64,000 nucleotides of DNA from Corynebacterium ammoniagenes DSM 20306. Lineage in GTDB: Bacteria > Actinomycetota > Actinomycetes > Mycobacteriales > Mycobacteriaceae. The translations under genes were made by a program, and so were the position numbers. Positions 36,601 through 44,210 of this stretch are shown here, one piece after another (the first letter of the stretch is position 1; each line of letters starts with the position of its first letter). The notes under the pieces were generated by a model. The model worked only from the letters and a program-made list of their open reading frames with translations. It searched no databases and was not told where the DNA came from. The stretch spans positions 2,108,001 to 2,172,000 of the forward strand of contig NZ_CP009244.1 in NCBI RefSeq assembly GCF_001941425.1, in the 5' to 3' direction.

Positions 36601-36768
36601 GTGGTGCAGGACCGTATCGGCTAAAAAGCTGGTGAGACCCGAACCGGCGGGCCCGGTGACCACATAAGAGCCCGCGTCAGGAAAAGGAATATCCCAGGTA
36701 CGCGGGGTGACATCATCATCACGCGGGATTAGCCGCGTGGCAAGATCCGTAGGGTGCTCAAGACTCAT
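33595..36768 (-). CDS. adnA: helicase-nuclease subunit AdnA with degenerate Walker A
   Basis: This 1057-aa partner of AdnB has a UvrD-like fold with IIVDEAQLLDP and GGDPNQAVFAFRGA, but its P-loop reads GPAGSGLTS (39-47): the ATP-binding Lys is Leu45. The C-terminal RecB-type nuclease has VIDLKTGS and LLAYQLVLAHG. Cysteines near residue 790 (LLKCPL) and at 1034, 1037 and 1043 (ECERCPLISIC) form an AddB-type 4Fe-4S site. The motor is therefore probably inactive while the nuclease is intact. ATGA overlap couples it to the upstream TIGR02569 gene. Confidence 0.88.
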   Translation of the reverse strand: MSLEHPTDLATRLIPRDDDVTPRTWDIPFPDAGSYVVTGPAGSGLTSFLADTVLHHIEQGQDPDSILVVSSSKESGARLREDITTRLAVANGQEFVSESAIVRSVHSLAFALLRLDSDEEIRLITGAEQDAVIRELLQGHVDNNAGQWPADIRPALGYVGFARQLRDFLLRAIERQQTPDSLIALGKQYSQPMWTAAGHFLREYEQVMALSGMHSYSAAELVTQVLLREHLTQSHQWETIIVDEAQLLDPTSGELIRRLADTAKLVVIGGDPNQAVFAFRGATTDFLDTFPAQHRIELPAPLRTPEPACVSIVDSERTQRDVLADFIRRRHLDDGVAWKDIACIVRSSGDLGPVRRTLLAAGVPVHINPTDVVLSEQRLVAATLLAVRALENPLPNKELEELLTGPIGGADPVGLRRLIRALRRWNPEARGMDMLRDILEHEVIEDSLLEVLNKYEKSTLERIIGILSAGREVLQKYGSPEEVLWAIWAKTDLANRLRNSSLRGGATGSQADRDLDAMMALFDAAGDYSERRPGADLAAFIDHITEQVLPTGVRDRRTAVPDAVSILTAHGAVGREFDSVAVVGAQESQWPALGETGTIFAQEELIDLVDRGIDPSIPVNSISDRLHEERRLFHVATTRHTARMLLVAVDNPDGDEVAEPSRFIDEFANRPGHHRNLPELLQRLERQEAFRKQLLAREMGLEPPATPEAHEVDKEIDPLQVSVLSVSAFIAQMRTVVGDPEATESARAQAARQLARLAEEGVPGADPSQWWATQTVAEERVLTTNPRLSPSRIEALLKCPLNAMLSDAADNNSDKYHMVRGNLAHAYMEAIGRGADEELARRETVAAFEQIQTSPTWKRPQERADFEGLLQRTYQWIQETRDALELVDVEVRVSVETQPGVRVSGYIDRLERARAEEGADTEEGGLRVIDLKTGSYKPSDEETSQHPQLLAYQLVLAHGALRQDEQGTQVVSGEDGEVRDGATLVFPGTDTVKIATAEQARKEDAELAEFAEKLPPLLDELAGPRVTATISSECERCPLISICPVQAQGKVTTDVNS

Positions 36769-37541
36769 GCCTCCATTGTCGCATTGACACGGGACAACAG
36801 ATACTCCTCAACCCTTTCAATGTGCGAACGGGTGTACGACTTGGATTCTGGGTGCAGATTATTAACGTGGCGTCGATAAGCAACCGCGCGCAAAAGCAGC
36901 TGGTCGATGCTCGGAACGTGAGCAAAACGGTCACAGATGCCATCGTCACAGGCGCCAGCGATCAGACCATCGACAATGACCAACGCCGCTGAATAGCCCT
37001 TGGGTCGTGGTGCGGCGGTGGGGATGGCATCGACTATGGTCGGCGGCTTCGAGCCCGAGTAAATCGTGGTGCCCAGCAAATCGGCATGGCCAATGACGGT
37101 CGGGCGGTTTTCTGGAAGTGCGTGATAGCCCTCGCCGGTTTCTTCCCAAGCAATGGCTTCGGCGCGAGTAAAGACATCCTCGCGCTGCGGCAGGGACTCG
37201 TCATGGTCGAGCATGACTTCATCCCAGCGCAAGGCCAGCGCCGCGGTTTCATCGACACGCCTGCTCAGCTCACCGGGCATATGATGGTTAGCTTTCCACC
37301 CGCCCACGACAAAGCGGCCATCAGTAGAGCGCATCGGCCGCACCACGCGTGCCCCGGGGATCTCTAACTTCAAGCGCAGCTTCGCTGACCATGCTGCGAT
37401 GTCTGTGGCGCGGGCGAAAACGACATCGGCCATGCGCCAACCGTAATCCCACGCCGATGACATTTTTTCGGGCTGGCTGATGCTGGCATTAAAGGCGCTT
37501 AAGACCTGTTCAGAAGGCTGTGGGGATGCCATGTGTGGCAC
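36765..37541 (-). CDS. TIGR02569 family protein (phosphotransferase-like)
   Basis: This 258-aa soluble protein matches the actinobacterial TIGR02569 family, distantly related to aminoglycoside/choline kinases: PTVIGHADLLGTTIYSGSKPPTIVDAIP resembles a catalytic-loop region, here HADLLG instead of the usual HGDxxxxN, so kinase activity is doubtful. GTG at 37541 is the start, with GGGAGG 7 bases upstream. It is the first gene of the adnA-adnB run and overlaps adnA as ATGA. Confidence 0.7.
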   Translation of the reverse strand: MPHMASPQPSEQVLSAFNASISQPEKMSSAWDYGWRMADVVFARATDIAAWSAKLRLKLEIPGARVVRPMRSTDGRFVVGGWKANHHMPGELSRRVDETAALALRWDEVMLDHDESLPQREDVFTRAEAIAWEETGEGYHALPENRPTVIGHADLLGTTIYSGSKPPTIVDAIPTAAPRPKGYSAALVIVDGLIAGACDDGICDRFAHVPSIDQLLLRAVAYRRHVNNLHPESKSYTRSHIERVEEYLLSRVNATMEA

Positions 37542-37553
37542 AGGATTTCCTCC

Positions 37554-38501
37554 CTAGCGTGCTTGTGGATAAGGCCACGGGTTGGCATTGCAGGTGACAT
37601 CGTCATCTGGGTACACCTCATCCGGGGACATCTCATGAAGTTTAGCGTTATTCAAAGACAAGGTTTGCTGCATCATCACTGGTGCAAGTTCCTTATCCCC
37701 GCCGCAGGCCTGGTGGTCGGCATAGCCAATGGCATGGCCGAATTCGTGATTAATCAAATACTGGCGGTAGTTGCCCAGATCGCCTTCAAAAGGAATGGCA
37801 CCGCGAACCCAGCGTGCTTCATTCAGCAACACGGTGGATTCCCCCGTGATGCGGGTATGGCACGAGGTTTCCATTTCTAGCTCTGCGCCACACAACTCCG
37901 CGGCGGTCGAAAGCGAGGTGAGCTGAATGCGGGTATCTGGATCGGCGTCCGCGGGCACGTGCACGAATTTATAGCGTTCATCATCCGTCCAGCCACGGGG
38001 GTCTGCCAAGGTGGCATCAACCATGGTGGCAAAAGCGGTATCGCCGCCATACGGGGTGGTATCAATGCCGTTTTCAATTTCCACGGAATAACGGACAACA
38101 ATCTCTTTGCCTTCACCGACGTCTTGGCCAGGTGTGCCAACGGGGCGGAATGTGCCATCGCCGCCATCGGAATAAGCTCCCCCGGCTGGAAGGGCATCGG
38201 TCACGGCAGCTACTGCGGCGCTGACTTCTGCTGGGTCAGGGCCCGTTTGTTCGCCCTCTTCGCCCGCTGCGTGCGGTCGCGAGGTTTGTACCGGGGCGTT
38301 GTCTTGCGGTTGCTGCGAGTTCGCTGCTGGTTTGGCGACCACGATATCTACTAAGACCCAGATGGTAAGCACCGCCAAAATGGGGATGGCGACAACGCGC
38401 CACCACCCAAATTCCTCGGCGAAATGCACTACCTTTTTGACAAAAGGGTTGGCTTCTAGACGCTTGGGTGCGTGGTCAGAACTAGGCCTAGAAGAATTCA
38501 T
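37554..38501 (-). CDS. DUF3152 membrane-anchored metalloprotease-like protein
   Basis: This 315-aa protein has one N-terminal membrane segment (about residues 35-55), a Gln/Pro/Glu-rich linker and an extracytoplasmic DUF3152 domain. The zinc-binding motif HEFGHAIGYADH (about 250-261) has the extended HExxHxxGxxxH form of metzincin-like proteases. Cys residues in ELCGAELEMETSCH and the CGGDK and VTCNAN segments could form disulfides. It lies 12 bp before the TIGR02569 gene on the same strand, probably in one transcript. The substrate is unknown. Confidence 0.8.
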   Translation of the reverse strand: MNSSRPSSDHAPKRLEANPFVKKVVHFAEEFGWWRVVAIPILAVLTIWVLVDIVVAKPAANSQQPQDNAPVQTSRPHAAGEEGEQTGPDPAEVSAAVAAVTDALPAGGAYSDGGDGTFRPVGTPGQDVGEGKEIVVRYSVEIENGIDTTPYGGDTAFATMVDATLADPRGWTDDERYKFVHVPADADPDTRIQLTSLSTAAELCGAELEMETSCHTRITGESTVLLNEARWVRGAIPFEGDLGNYRQYLINHEFGHAIGYADHQACGGDKELAPVMMQQTLSLNNAKLHEMSPDEVYPDDDVTCNANPWPYPQAR

Positions 38502-38522
38502 GTGCCTTAGGTTACCGGCCTT

Positions 38523-38747
38523 TTATACTCCGGCGAAACCAACCTGGTGTTGGCTAGAGCTTCCCAGCTCTACGTACACGACGCGGTCCGTGCGTACGAT
38601 GAATTTCTTGCCCTTTTCATCCTCGATTTCCAGCTGCGTATTATTCGCCAAAGCATCATTAACTTGCTTCAGGTAGGCGTCTTGTTCACCCGCGACGCGA
38701 ATGACGAGCTCACGAGAGGTATCGGCAAAACCAAACTTAATATCCAT
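38523..38747 (-). CDS. DUF3107 family protein
   Basis: This 74-aa acidic protein matches the small actinobacterial DUF3107 family (MDIKFGFADTSRELVI...KKFIVRTDRVVYVELG). The start ATG at 38747 follows AGGAG after 8 bases; the ATG eight codons earlier would lie before that ribosome site. It is divergent from the DEAD-box helicase gene, and the roughly 64-bp gap holds both promoters. Confidence 0.85.
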   Translation of the reverse strand: MDIKFGFADTSRELVIRVAGEQDAYLKQVNDALANNTQLEIEDEKGKKFIVRTDRVVYVELGSSSQHQVGFAGV

Positions 38748-38811
38748 GAAATATTCTCCTAACTTTTTCACTTACTAGCCCCACTATAACCCCGACGGTT
38801 AGTATCTAGGT

Positions 38812-40074
38812 GTGTCAGTAAACAACACGACTTCGCCGACCTTCGCGGCCATGGGTGTTGCAGCAGAGATCTGCGACGCACTCGCGGCCCGCGGCATTAC
38901 GCATACTTTTGCCATCCAAGAACTTACTTTGCCGATTGCGCTCAACGGCACCGATCTCATCGGGCAAGCACGCACCGGCATGGGTAAAACCTACGGGTTC
39001 GGAGTGCCGTTATTAGACCGGGTTTTTGATGCCGCCGATGTCCCTGAGCTGGACGGATCCCCGCGCGCACTGGTGGTGGTTCCAACTCGTGAACTCGCCG
39101 TGCAAGTAGCCAATGATTTGTCTATCGCCGCGGCGCAGATCCCGGTCCGTATCGCCACGATTTTAGGCGGTCGCGATTTTGAGGCGCAGCAGGAAGCTTT
39201 GCGCGCCGGAGTCGATGTTGTCGTGGGCACCCCAGGGCGCATACTTGATCTCTATCAGCGCAAAAATCTCCGCCTCGACAAGGTCTCTGTCTTAGTTTTG
39301 GATGAGGCCGACGAGATGTTGGACTTAGGATTTTTGCCCGATGTGGAAAAGATTTTGGCGGCTTTGAAGGACTCCCCGCATCAAACGATGTTGTTTTCTG
39401 CAACCATGCCGGGCGCCATTGTGCGCCTTGCCCGAACTTTTATGAATCGTCCGGTTCATATTCGCGCTGATGCGGAATCCTCTGCCCCCACGCATGCATC
39501 GACCCAGCAAATCATTTTCCAGGCACACCGCATGGACAAACTGCCAGTGCTATCACGTATTTTGCAGGTTCCAGAGCGTGGGCGCACCCTAGTCTTTACC
39601 CGCACCAAGCGCACCGCGGCACAAGTCGCACAAGACTTAGCTGACCTGGGGTTCACCGTCGGTGCCGTGCACGGCGATTTAAACCAACAAGCGCGCGAAC
39701 AAGCCCTGGCCGGTTTCCGCGATGGAACAGTGCCCATCCTGGTAGCAACAGATGTTGCCTCCCGCGGTATTGACGTTGAAGACGTCACCCACGTGATTAA
39801 TTATCAGGTCCCGGATGATGCCATGACCTATGTTCACCGCATCGGCCGCACCGGTCGCGCGGGCCATTCCGGAACGGCCATTACATTGGTTGGCTACGAT
39901 GAGCTGTTGAAATGGCAGGGCATTAACTCCGAATTAGGCCTTGAGCAGCCCGAACCACCGCAGTGGTTTAGTACCTCGCCGGAATTCATCGACAAGCTAG
40001 GCGTCCCAGCTGATGCTGAAGATTCCGTGGGGCCAAAGCGCAAGGTTGCGGGAAGCGGTGGGCGCCGCCGATGA
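38812..40074 (+). CDS. DEAD-box RNA helicase
   Basis: This 420-aa RNA helicase has a Q-motif region (FAIQELTLPIAL), Walker A ARTGMGKTYGF, PTRELA, TPGRILDL, DEADEMLDLGF, SATMP, and in the second RecA domain VFTRTKRTA, ATDVASRGIDVE and HRIGRTGRAG. It is the counterpart of mycobacterial Rv3211/RhlE. GTG at 38812 is the start; TAGTAT (38800-38805) lies 6 bases upstream without a Shine-Dalgarno, which suggests a leaderless mRNA. It overlaps the next gene as ATGA. Confidence 0.88.
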   Translation: MSVNNTTSPTFAAMGVAAEICDALAARGITHTFAIQELTLPIALNGTDLIGQARTGMGKTYGFGVPLLDRVFDAADVPELDGSPRALVVVPTRELAVQVANDLSIAAAQIPVRIATILGGRDFEAQQEALRAGVDVVVGTPGRILDLYQRKNLRLDKVSVLVLDEADEMLDLGFLPDVEKILAALKDSPHQTMLFSATMPGAIVRLARTFMNRPVHIRADAESSAPTHASTQQIIFQAHRMDKLPVLSRILQVPERGRTLVFTRTKRTAAQVAQDLADLGFTVGAVHGDLNQQAREQALAGFRDGTVPILVATDVASRGIDVEDVTHVINYQVPDDAMTYVHRIGRTGRAGHSGTAITLVGYDELLKWQGINSELGLEQPEPPQWFSTSPEFIDKLGVPADAEDSVGPKRKVAGSGGRRR

Positions 40075-41309
40075 ACGCCCCGATCCTGCGCCGCACCAAA
40101 TCTGATTGGCTTGCGGTTGGTGTCATCACGGCTATTGCCGCCGTCGCGGTGGGAATAAGCGTTACCACCTCTGATATTTCGCATGCGTCCTTGCAGCAGG
40201 CCAATCCCCCAGGTGCTGAGCATCAAGCGGAGTTTTTGGACGCTGCGCCGGAGAGTGTGACCGAAGCTTTTCGGGGCCCCAATGCCGGGGTTCCGGGGGT
40301 GTATAAACCTGTGGTGAGCCAGGGTTTAGTCATTAGCAATGATGACCATGCCGTAACCGCGACTAATCCGGATGGCTCCACCGCGTGGACATATAGCCGT
40401 GACAACGTGGAGATTTGTTCCCTGGCAACCGCTTGGGACCGCGTGGTTGTATCCTTCCGCAACGGTCGGGGCTGCGGTGATGTTGTCTCCATTGAAGCTG
40501 CTACCGGTGAATATGCTGATACCCGCAGCGCGAATAATTCCGACAAGGTACTTGCCCTATCGTCCAATGACCGCGTGGGCACCGTGTCTTCCGAACGCGT
40601 GGAATTATGGCGCTCTGACCTGGTGCGCACCGTGGAATACGGCGATGTCGAAGCCAAGCAAGAACCTGACCTGCAACCGCATGAAGACTGTACGATCAAT
40701 TCGGCGCTAACGCGCACTGAGTTGCTGGTTGTTTCTGAATCCTGCCCTTCGGCAGAAGATATGGACTTCCTGCGATTTCAGAGCACCACGCCGGAAGATT
40801 CCCGTGAGCCCGAAGTTGCCCAGGACGTCCCCATCGACGGTGACGGAATTCGGCTCGTTGCCGTCGGCCAATCGGCTGCCGCAGTTTATGTGCCGGGGGA
40901 ACGCCCGACCCTTATCTCCTATGACGACAAGGGCAATGAAACCTCGCGCACTGATGTCGCGCCTTCGCGGGCTATCCGTGACTCCGCGTCGCCTTTCGCA
41001 CCGGCCACAGCAGATTTGCCGCACCACATGACGTGGTTTGATGGTGAGCGCCTGTATTTGTTTACCCCCACAGCGTTGCGCGTTGCCCACGTGTTTGAGC
41101 AAGCCATTGGCACCGGAGTATCTGCAGGTGACAGGGCGTTAGTACCCACCCGTGAGGGCATTGATGTCATCAACTGGACCACCGGTGACGTCGAACGCCA
41201 GATCCCCGTAGATCGCCAAGGCTATGACGGCGAGGTGTATCTCGCAGTGGCCGATGGCAATATCATCGAAGCCCGCGAGGGAGAATTAGTCGCGCTCGCT
41301 AGTAATTAA
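40071..41309 (+). CDS. membrane-anchored beta-propeller-like protein (Rv3212-like)
   Basis: This 412-aa protein has one N-terminal membrane segment (about residues 13-32) and an extracytoplasmic domain with repeated blade-like units (NPDGSTAWTYSR, VVSIEAATGEY, VDVINWTTGDV), consistent with a PQQ-type propeller. Three Cys (SLATAW context IC, GRGCGD, EDCTIN, ESCPS) may form disulfides. It is co-translated with the helicase. The role is unknown. Confidence 0.7.
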   Translation: MNAPILRRTKSDWLAVGVITAIAAVAVGISVTTSDISHASLQQANPPGAEHQAEFLDAAPESVTEAFRGPNAGVPGVYKPVVSQGLVISNDDHAVTATNPDGSTAWTYSRDNVEICSLATAWDRVVVSFRNGRGCGDVVSIEAATGEYADTRSANNSDKVLALSSNDRVGTVSSERVELWRSDLVRTVEYGDVEAKQEPDLQPHEDCTINSALTRTELLVVSESCPSAEDMDFLRFQSTTPEDSREPEVAQDVPIDGDGIRLVAVGQSAAAVYVPGERPTLISYDDKGNETSRTDVAPSRAIRDSASPFAPATADLPHHMTWFDGERLYLFTPTALRVAHVFEQAIGTGVSAGDRALVPTREGIDVINWTTGDVERQIPVDRQGYDGEVYLAVADGNIIEAREGELVALASN

Positions 41310-41742
41310 GCGCGAACCACTCGCCGGAGCTTTTCACGACGAAAATCAGAAAGAGCGTCAATACGGCCGAGGCCAGGGTGACGATTCCTAGCAGGATGGA
41401 GCCACCGGACATCATCTGAAAAGAGCTCGCGGCCAAAATAAACTGCACCAAGACAATTGCGCCGCGGCCCCAGCGCTTTCCGCGCAGCATTGCCCAGGAT
41501 GACGCAATGACGAAGCCAAAGATGATGAAGATAAAGATGGCCGTGCCTGTACCGACATGCGATGCAGTGCTTGTCGATGTCACCATCGAGTCATTTTCCG
41601 CGCCCATCAAATCGCGCACCATCAAAAATAGGCCAAAGCCGATGGCCACTATGGACTGCAGCGTGGCAAGAATCGCCGCGTAGCGGATGGACGGCGGAGG
41701 CGTTGGTCCGGGTTTCACTTGTTTTACATTCTTTTGGCTCAC
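41299..41742 (-). CDS. four-helix membrane protein of unknown function
   Basis: This 147-aa protein has a short Lys/Pro-rich N-terminus and four hydrophobic segments (about residues 20-40, 58-80, 85-105, 112-135). The start is taken as GTG at 41742, because TATGAT lies 7 bases upstream and no Shine-Dalgarno is seen. The much longer frame upstream has no membrane logic and runs through a non-coding-looking region. Its 3' end overlaps the convergent gene by 11 bp. I do not recognise the family. Confidence 0.65.
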   Translation of the reverse strand: MSQKNVKQVKPGPTPPPSIRYAAILATLQSIVAIGFGLFLMVRDLMGAENDSMVTSTSTASHVGTGTAIFIFIIFGFVIASSWAMLRGKRWGRGAIVLVQFILAASSFQMMSGGSILLGIVTLASAVLTLFLIFVVKSSGEWFALNY

Positions 41743-42213
41743 GCGGCACATCATACTTTGGAAGCATGCGCGGTGGTTAACCAACAGGCACACCTTCCCC
41801 ACCTGCGATTTGACGTGCGGTGCGGTAGCGCACTCAAGCACGGAAAGAAGAAGTTGCTGGTTATCACGAAAGGCGACGCAGTAAGTCAAGCCTAAATCGC
41901 TTAATATTCTTAAGTCACCAGCAGCGATAACCGTTAAGTTGATCACAATTTGACCTTTAGCCCTAGCCAACGGTAGGGAAACGTGCGATTATTTCGAAGT
42001 AGCAAAAACAACGAACTGTTTAATCAGTTCTTAACTCCGAGAAAGCTTGGGGTTAACGCTAAGTAAACAATCCGGCGCAGCGACGCGAACGGGCCATGAG
42101 CCTGATTCCCACTGACTCGCCACTACTTGGCACACACCACGTACACATCTTTTGCGTTGCTTTACGCGACGCTTGAAATCGCTGTCTTTTAAAACTTGTT
42201 AGGAGAATAAACC
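41743..42213. other. long intergenic region upstream of the whiB1-type gene
   Basis: These 471 bases hold no convincing gene. They contain an inverted repeat (42013-42030) and, at 41977-42000, GGAA followed after 18 bases by GT, a weak resemblance to a SigH promoter. AGGAG (42200-42204) is the ribosome site of the WhiB gene. Such long regulated leaders are usual for whiB1. Confidence 0.6.
42013..42030. promoter_or_regulatory. inverted repeat, possible operator of the WhiB gene
   Basis: GAACTG (42013-42018) and CAGTTC (42025-42030) form a perfect 6-bp inverted repeat with a 6-base AT spacer. The binding protein is unknown. It could also be chance. Confidence 0.3.
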
Positions 42214-42474
42214 ATGGATTGGCGCCACGAAGCAGTATGCCGAGATGAAGACCCAGAACTGTTCTTCCCTGTAGGAAATTCCGGCCCTGCACTTACCCAG
42301 ATCGCAAAAGCAAAGCTTGTTTGCAACCGTTGCCCTGTTGCAACCCAGTGCCTGAAGTGGGCCCTGGAATCCGGCCAGGACGCTGGCGTATGGGGCGGAC
42401 TGTCCGAGGAAGAGCGTCGCGCACTCAAGCGTCGTCGCAATCGCGGCCGCGGTCGCACCCGCGTTTCCGCCTAA
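42214..42474 (+). CDS. whiB1: WhiB1-type iron-sulfur transcription factor
   Basis: This 86-aa Wbl protein has four Cys (9, 37, 40, 46) for a 4Fe-4S cluster, the turn GVWGG (about 59-63) and a basic C-terminus (RRALKRRRNRGRGRTR) for DNA contact. Sequence and position near sigH identify it with WhiB1; in C. glutamicum the Wbl gene at this place is named whcE. It probably senses redox or nitric oxide and binds the principal sigma factor. AGGAG lies 9 bases before ATG. Confidence 0.9.
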   Translation: MDWRHEAVCRDEDPELFFPVGNSGPALTQIAKAKLVCNRCPVATQCLKWALESGQDAGVWGGLSEEERRALKRRRNRGRGRTRVSA

Positions 42475-42560
42475 GGCTAACGCACCCCGATTTACGCTCC
42501 GGCGTTCTTTGCCGCTAAAGTTAACAGAAGTTCATTTACCTTCAATAAAAGGAGTACGCG

Positions 42561-42635
42561 ATGAGCAAGCGTGGTCGTAAGCGTAAGGATCGCCGTAAGA
42601 AGTCCGCTAACCGCGGCAAGCGTCCTAACTCATAA
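42561..42635 (+). CDS. ribosomal protein bL37 (24 aa)
   Basis: This very short gene encodes a 24-residue peptide beginning MSKRGRKRKDRRKKSANRG, almost entirely basic, matching the actinobacterial 50S protein bL37 (AURKAIP1/COX24-like). AAAGGAG lies 5 bases before ATG. Codons are strongly biased to CGT, AAG and AAC, as expected for a ribosomal protein. It is followed at once by a terminator. Confidence 0.92.
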   Translation: MSKRGRKRKDRRKKSANRGKRPNS

Positions 42636-42643
42636 GACAAGCA

Positions 42644-42680
42644 CCAAAGGCCCCGTCATTAATTTGATGGGGTCTTTTGG
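42644..42680 (+). terminator. terminator after bL37
   Basis: An imperfect stem with a central CCCC/GGGG (42651-42654 with 42669-42672) extends to A/T pairs on both sides and runs into CTTTTGGCTTTT. Confidence 0.75.
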
Positions 42681-42786
42681 CTTTTGTGGATAACTTCGCC
42701 ACTTCGGTGACGCGTCAGCGTAGTTATCCACAGGGCGGAAAGCATTTGCTTGTCGATGCTCCCCTGCCACCCCTATCGTGGCAACC

Positions 42787-43941
42787 ATGAACAACACAGA
42801 TGCCTACTCGCGCTACCTCGCCGCAACCGCCAGCGGCTGGGAGCTGCTTGAGGCATTTGCCGCGCGCCATGGTTCTCTATCCGCGGCAACCATTGCGCAC
42901 CACGATGGCATTAGCCAAGCACAAGCTAAGCGCTTCCAACTCACCTTCGCCCGCATCAAGCCCTGCCGCGCGCTTGCAGCACAACTAAGCCACAGCCTGG
43001 ATGTTCTCCATCTCATTTCCGGCACCATTATTAAGGTCAATCCACGACACAATGACCTGCGCGCCTTCTTAGACAAGATGCTGCGCGCCTGCCACCTCAA
43101 ATCCGTCGCCGACGCCGAGCATATTCTCCGCGAAATCCTCGCCACGGCCAAGAAACCGACTCGCCCCGCTCGAGTTAACCGCATCAATTTCGCGCATAAA
43201 CCGGATGACAATAATATGGTGCGATTCCTGGGCAAGCTGCGCGCCGAAGACGCTCGCCGGATTCAAGAGAAGTTTCAGGCTGCGATTCGCGCAGCGCTGC
43301 GTGAAAATGAATCACTCACCGGTGATGTGGCCATGGCTAATCTCATGGTCAATGCCATTCTTCGCGGTGAAACCACCAATGCCAGCGCTCCCGAGCATGA
43401 GTACTCACCGGCGGTAGTCATGTCTGTAGATCCCAATGTGGATTTGGAGCGCGGGGTTATCAACACCGCATCGGGAGCATCGATCCCCTTAGAAGATGCC
43501 ATCAACTACCATCTTCGCAACACCGGCTGGGTCCTCGGTGTGTCGCAGACCGGCTCTAAAGCGAAGCTAGAATTTATAGCGCCGATTATTAATACGCGCT
43601 TTTCCACCGGCACGCACCGCCTCGGCGTGATGCTAGAAACACTCATGTGTGCTCGTTGCGATACCCCGGCTATCTTTTGCCACGCTCACCACATCGAAGC
43701 ATGGGCTCACAGCCGCCGACCACGTGACTGGGAAGATTTAACAAACCTCTGCCCCGTGGATAATTCACTCAATGATGACAATCCCAACGCCCCACCGCGC
43801 AATGGGCGCGTGGAGCGCGACGAAAGAGGCTGGCCCGGCTGGAAATACTCCCCCGATGGACGTTTCCATTACAACCCCAACCCAGTCTTTCGACACGGAT
43901 GGCGTGGAACCATCGCCGATATTCTGGCGAACCAGGCTTAG
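42787..43941 (+). CDS. HNH endonuclease, DUF222/13E12-like
   Basis: This 384-aa protein has a helical N-terminal domain as in actinobacterial 13E12/DUF222 proteins and a C-terminal HNH nuclease: CARCDTPAIFCHAHHIEAWAHSRRPRDWEDLTNLCPVDN, with two CxxC-like pairs for structural zinc and HH as catalytic part. The start is ATG at 42787: TTGTCG (42750-42755), an 18-bp spacer and TATCGT (42774-42779) place the transcript start on the ATG, making it leaderless. Such genes occur in several copies per genome and vary between strains. Confidence 0.82.
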   Translation: MNNTDAYSRYLAATASGWELLEAFAARHGSLSAATIAHHDGISQAQAKRFQLTFARIKPCRALAAQLSHSLDVLHLISGTIIKVNPRHNDLRAFLDKMLRACHLKSVADAEHILREILATAKKPTRPARVNRINFAHKPDDNNMVRFLGKLRAEDARRIQEKFQAAIRAALRENESLTGDVAMANLMVNAILRGETTNASAPEHEYSPAVVMSVDPNVDLERGVINTASGASIPLEDAINYHLRNTGWVLGVSQTGSKAKLEFIAPIINTRFSTGTHRLGVMLETLMCARCDTPAIFCHAHHIEAWAHSRRPRDWEDLTNLCPVDNSLNDDNPNAPPRNGRVERDERGWPGWKYSPDGRFHYNPNPVFRHGWRGTIADILANQA

Positions 43942-44210
43942 CCCTGCCAGCGCACCTCAGTTTGCGACATGTGAATTTGGTAACTGATCTTCTCACGCAA
44001 CGCCTCTGGCGCATGCGTGGATTCGTCGCACCCTTTTACTATTTGCCGAACTGCCTCTTCGGAGCCCAAGCGCGAGGAACAACACGAGCACTCCGAAATT
44101 CGCGCACGGATTTCTTCTGCTCGTTGTTCAGAGGTGCAATTATCTAGAAGTTCGCAGCATAGCCGCTCGATTTCTTCGGAGCTACACCGCATGTGATCTT
44201 CTTGCGACAT
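43938..44210 (-). CDS. rshA: anti-sigma factor RshA, zinc His replaced
   Basis: This 90-aa protein is the ZAS-family anti-sigma factor expected next to sigH. The usual Hx3Cx2C zinc motif reads R37-I-S-E-C41-S-C-C44, so the His ligand is Arg. Extra Cys at 9, 18, 19, 25, 43 and 61 and a His at 6 could supply an alternative site. It holds SigH inactive until thiol oxidation. Its ATG overlaps the sigH stop as TAATG. Confidence 0.82.
   Translation of the reverse strand: MSQEDHMRCSSEEIERLCCELLDNCTSEQRAEEIRARISECSCCSSRLGSEEAVRQIVKGCDESTHAPEALREKISYQIHMSQTEVRWQG

Noticed and set aside
41743..41970. N-terminal extension of the four-helix membrane protein
   Set aside because: The extra residues have no domain or signal and cross a likely -10 element; a start at 41742 explains the data better.
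41977..42000. SigH-type promoter upstream of the WhiB gene
   Set aside because: GGAA is followed after 18 bases by GTA, not GTT, and the leader would be over 200 bases long; kept only as a weak possibility.
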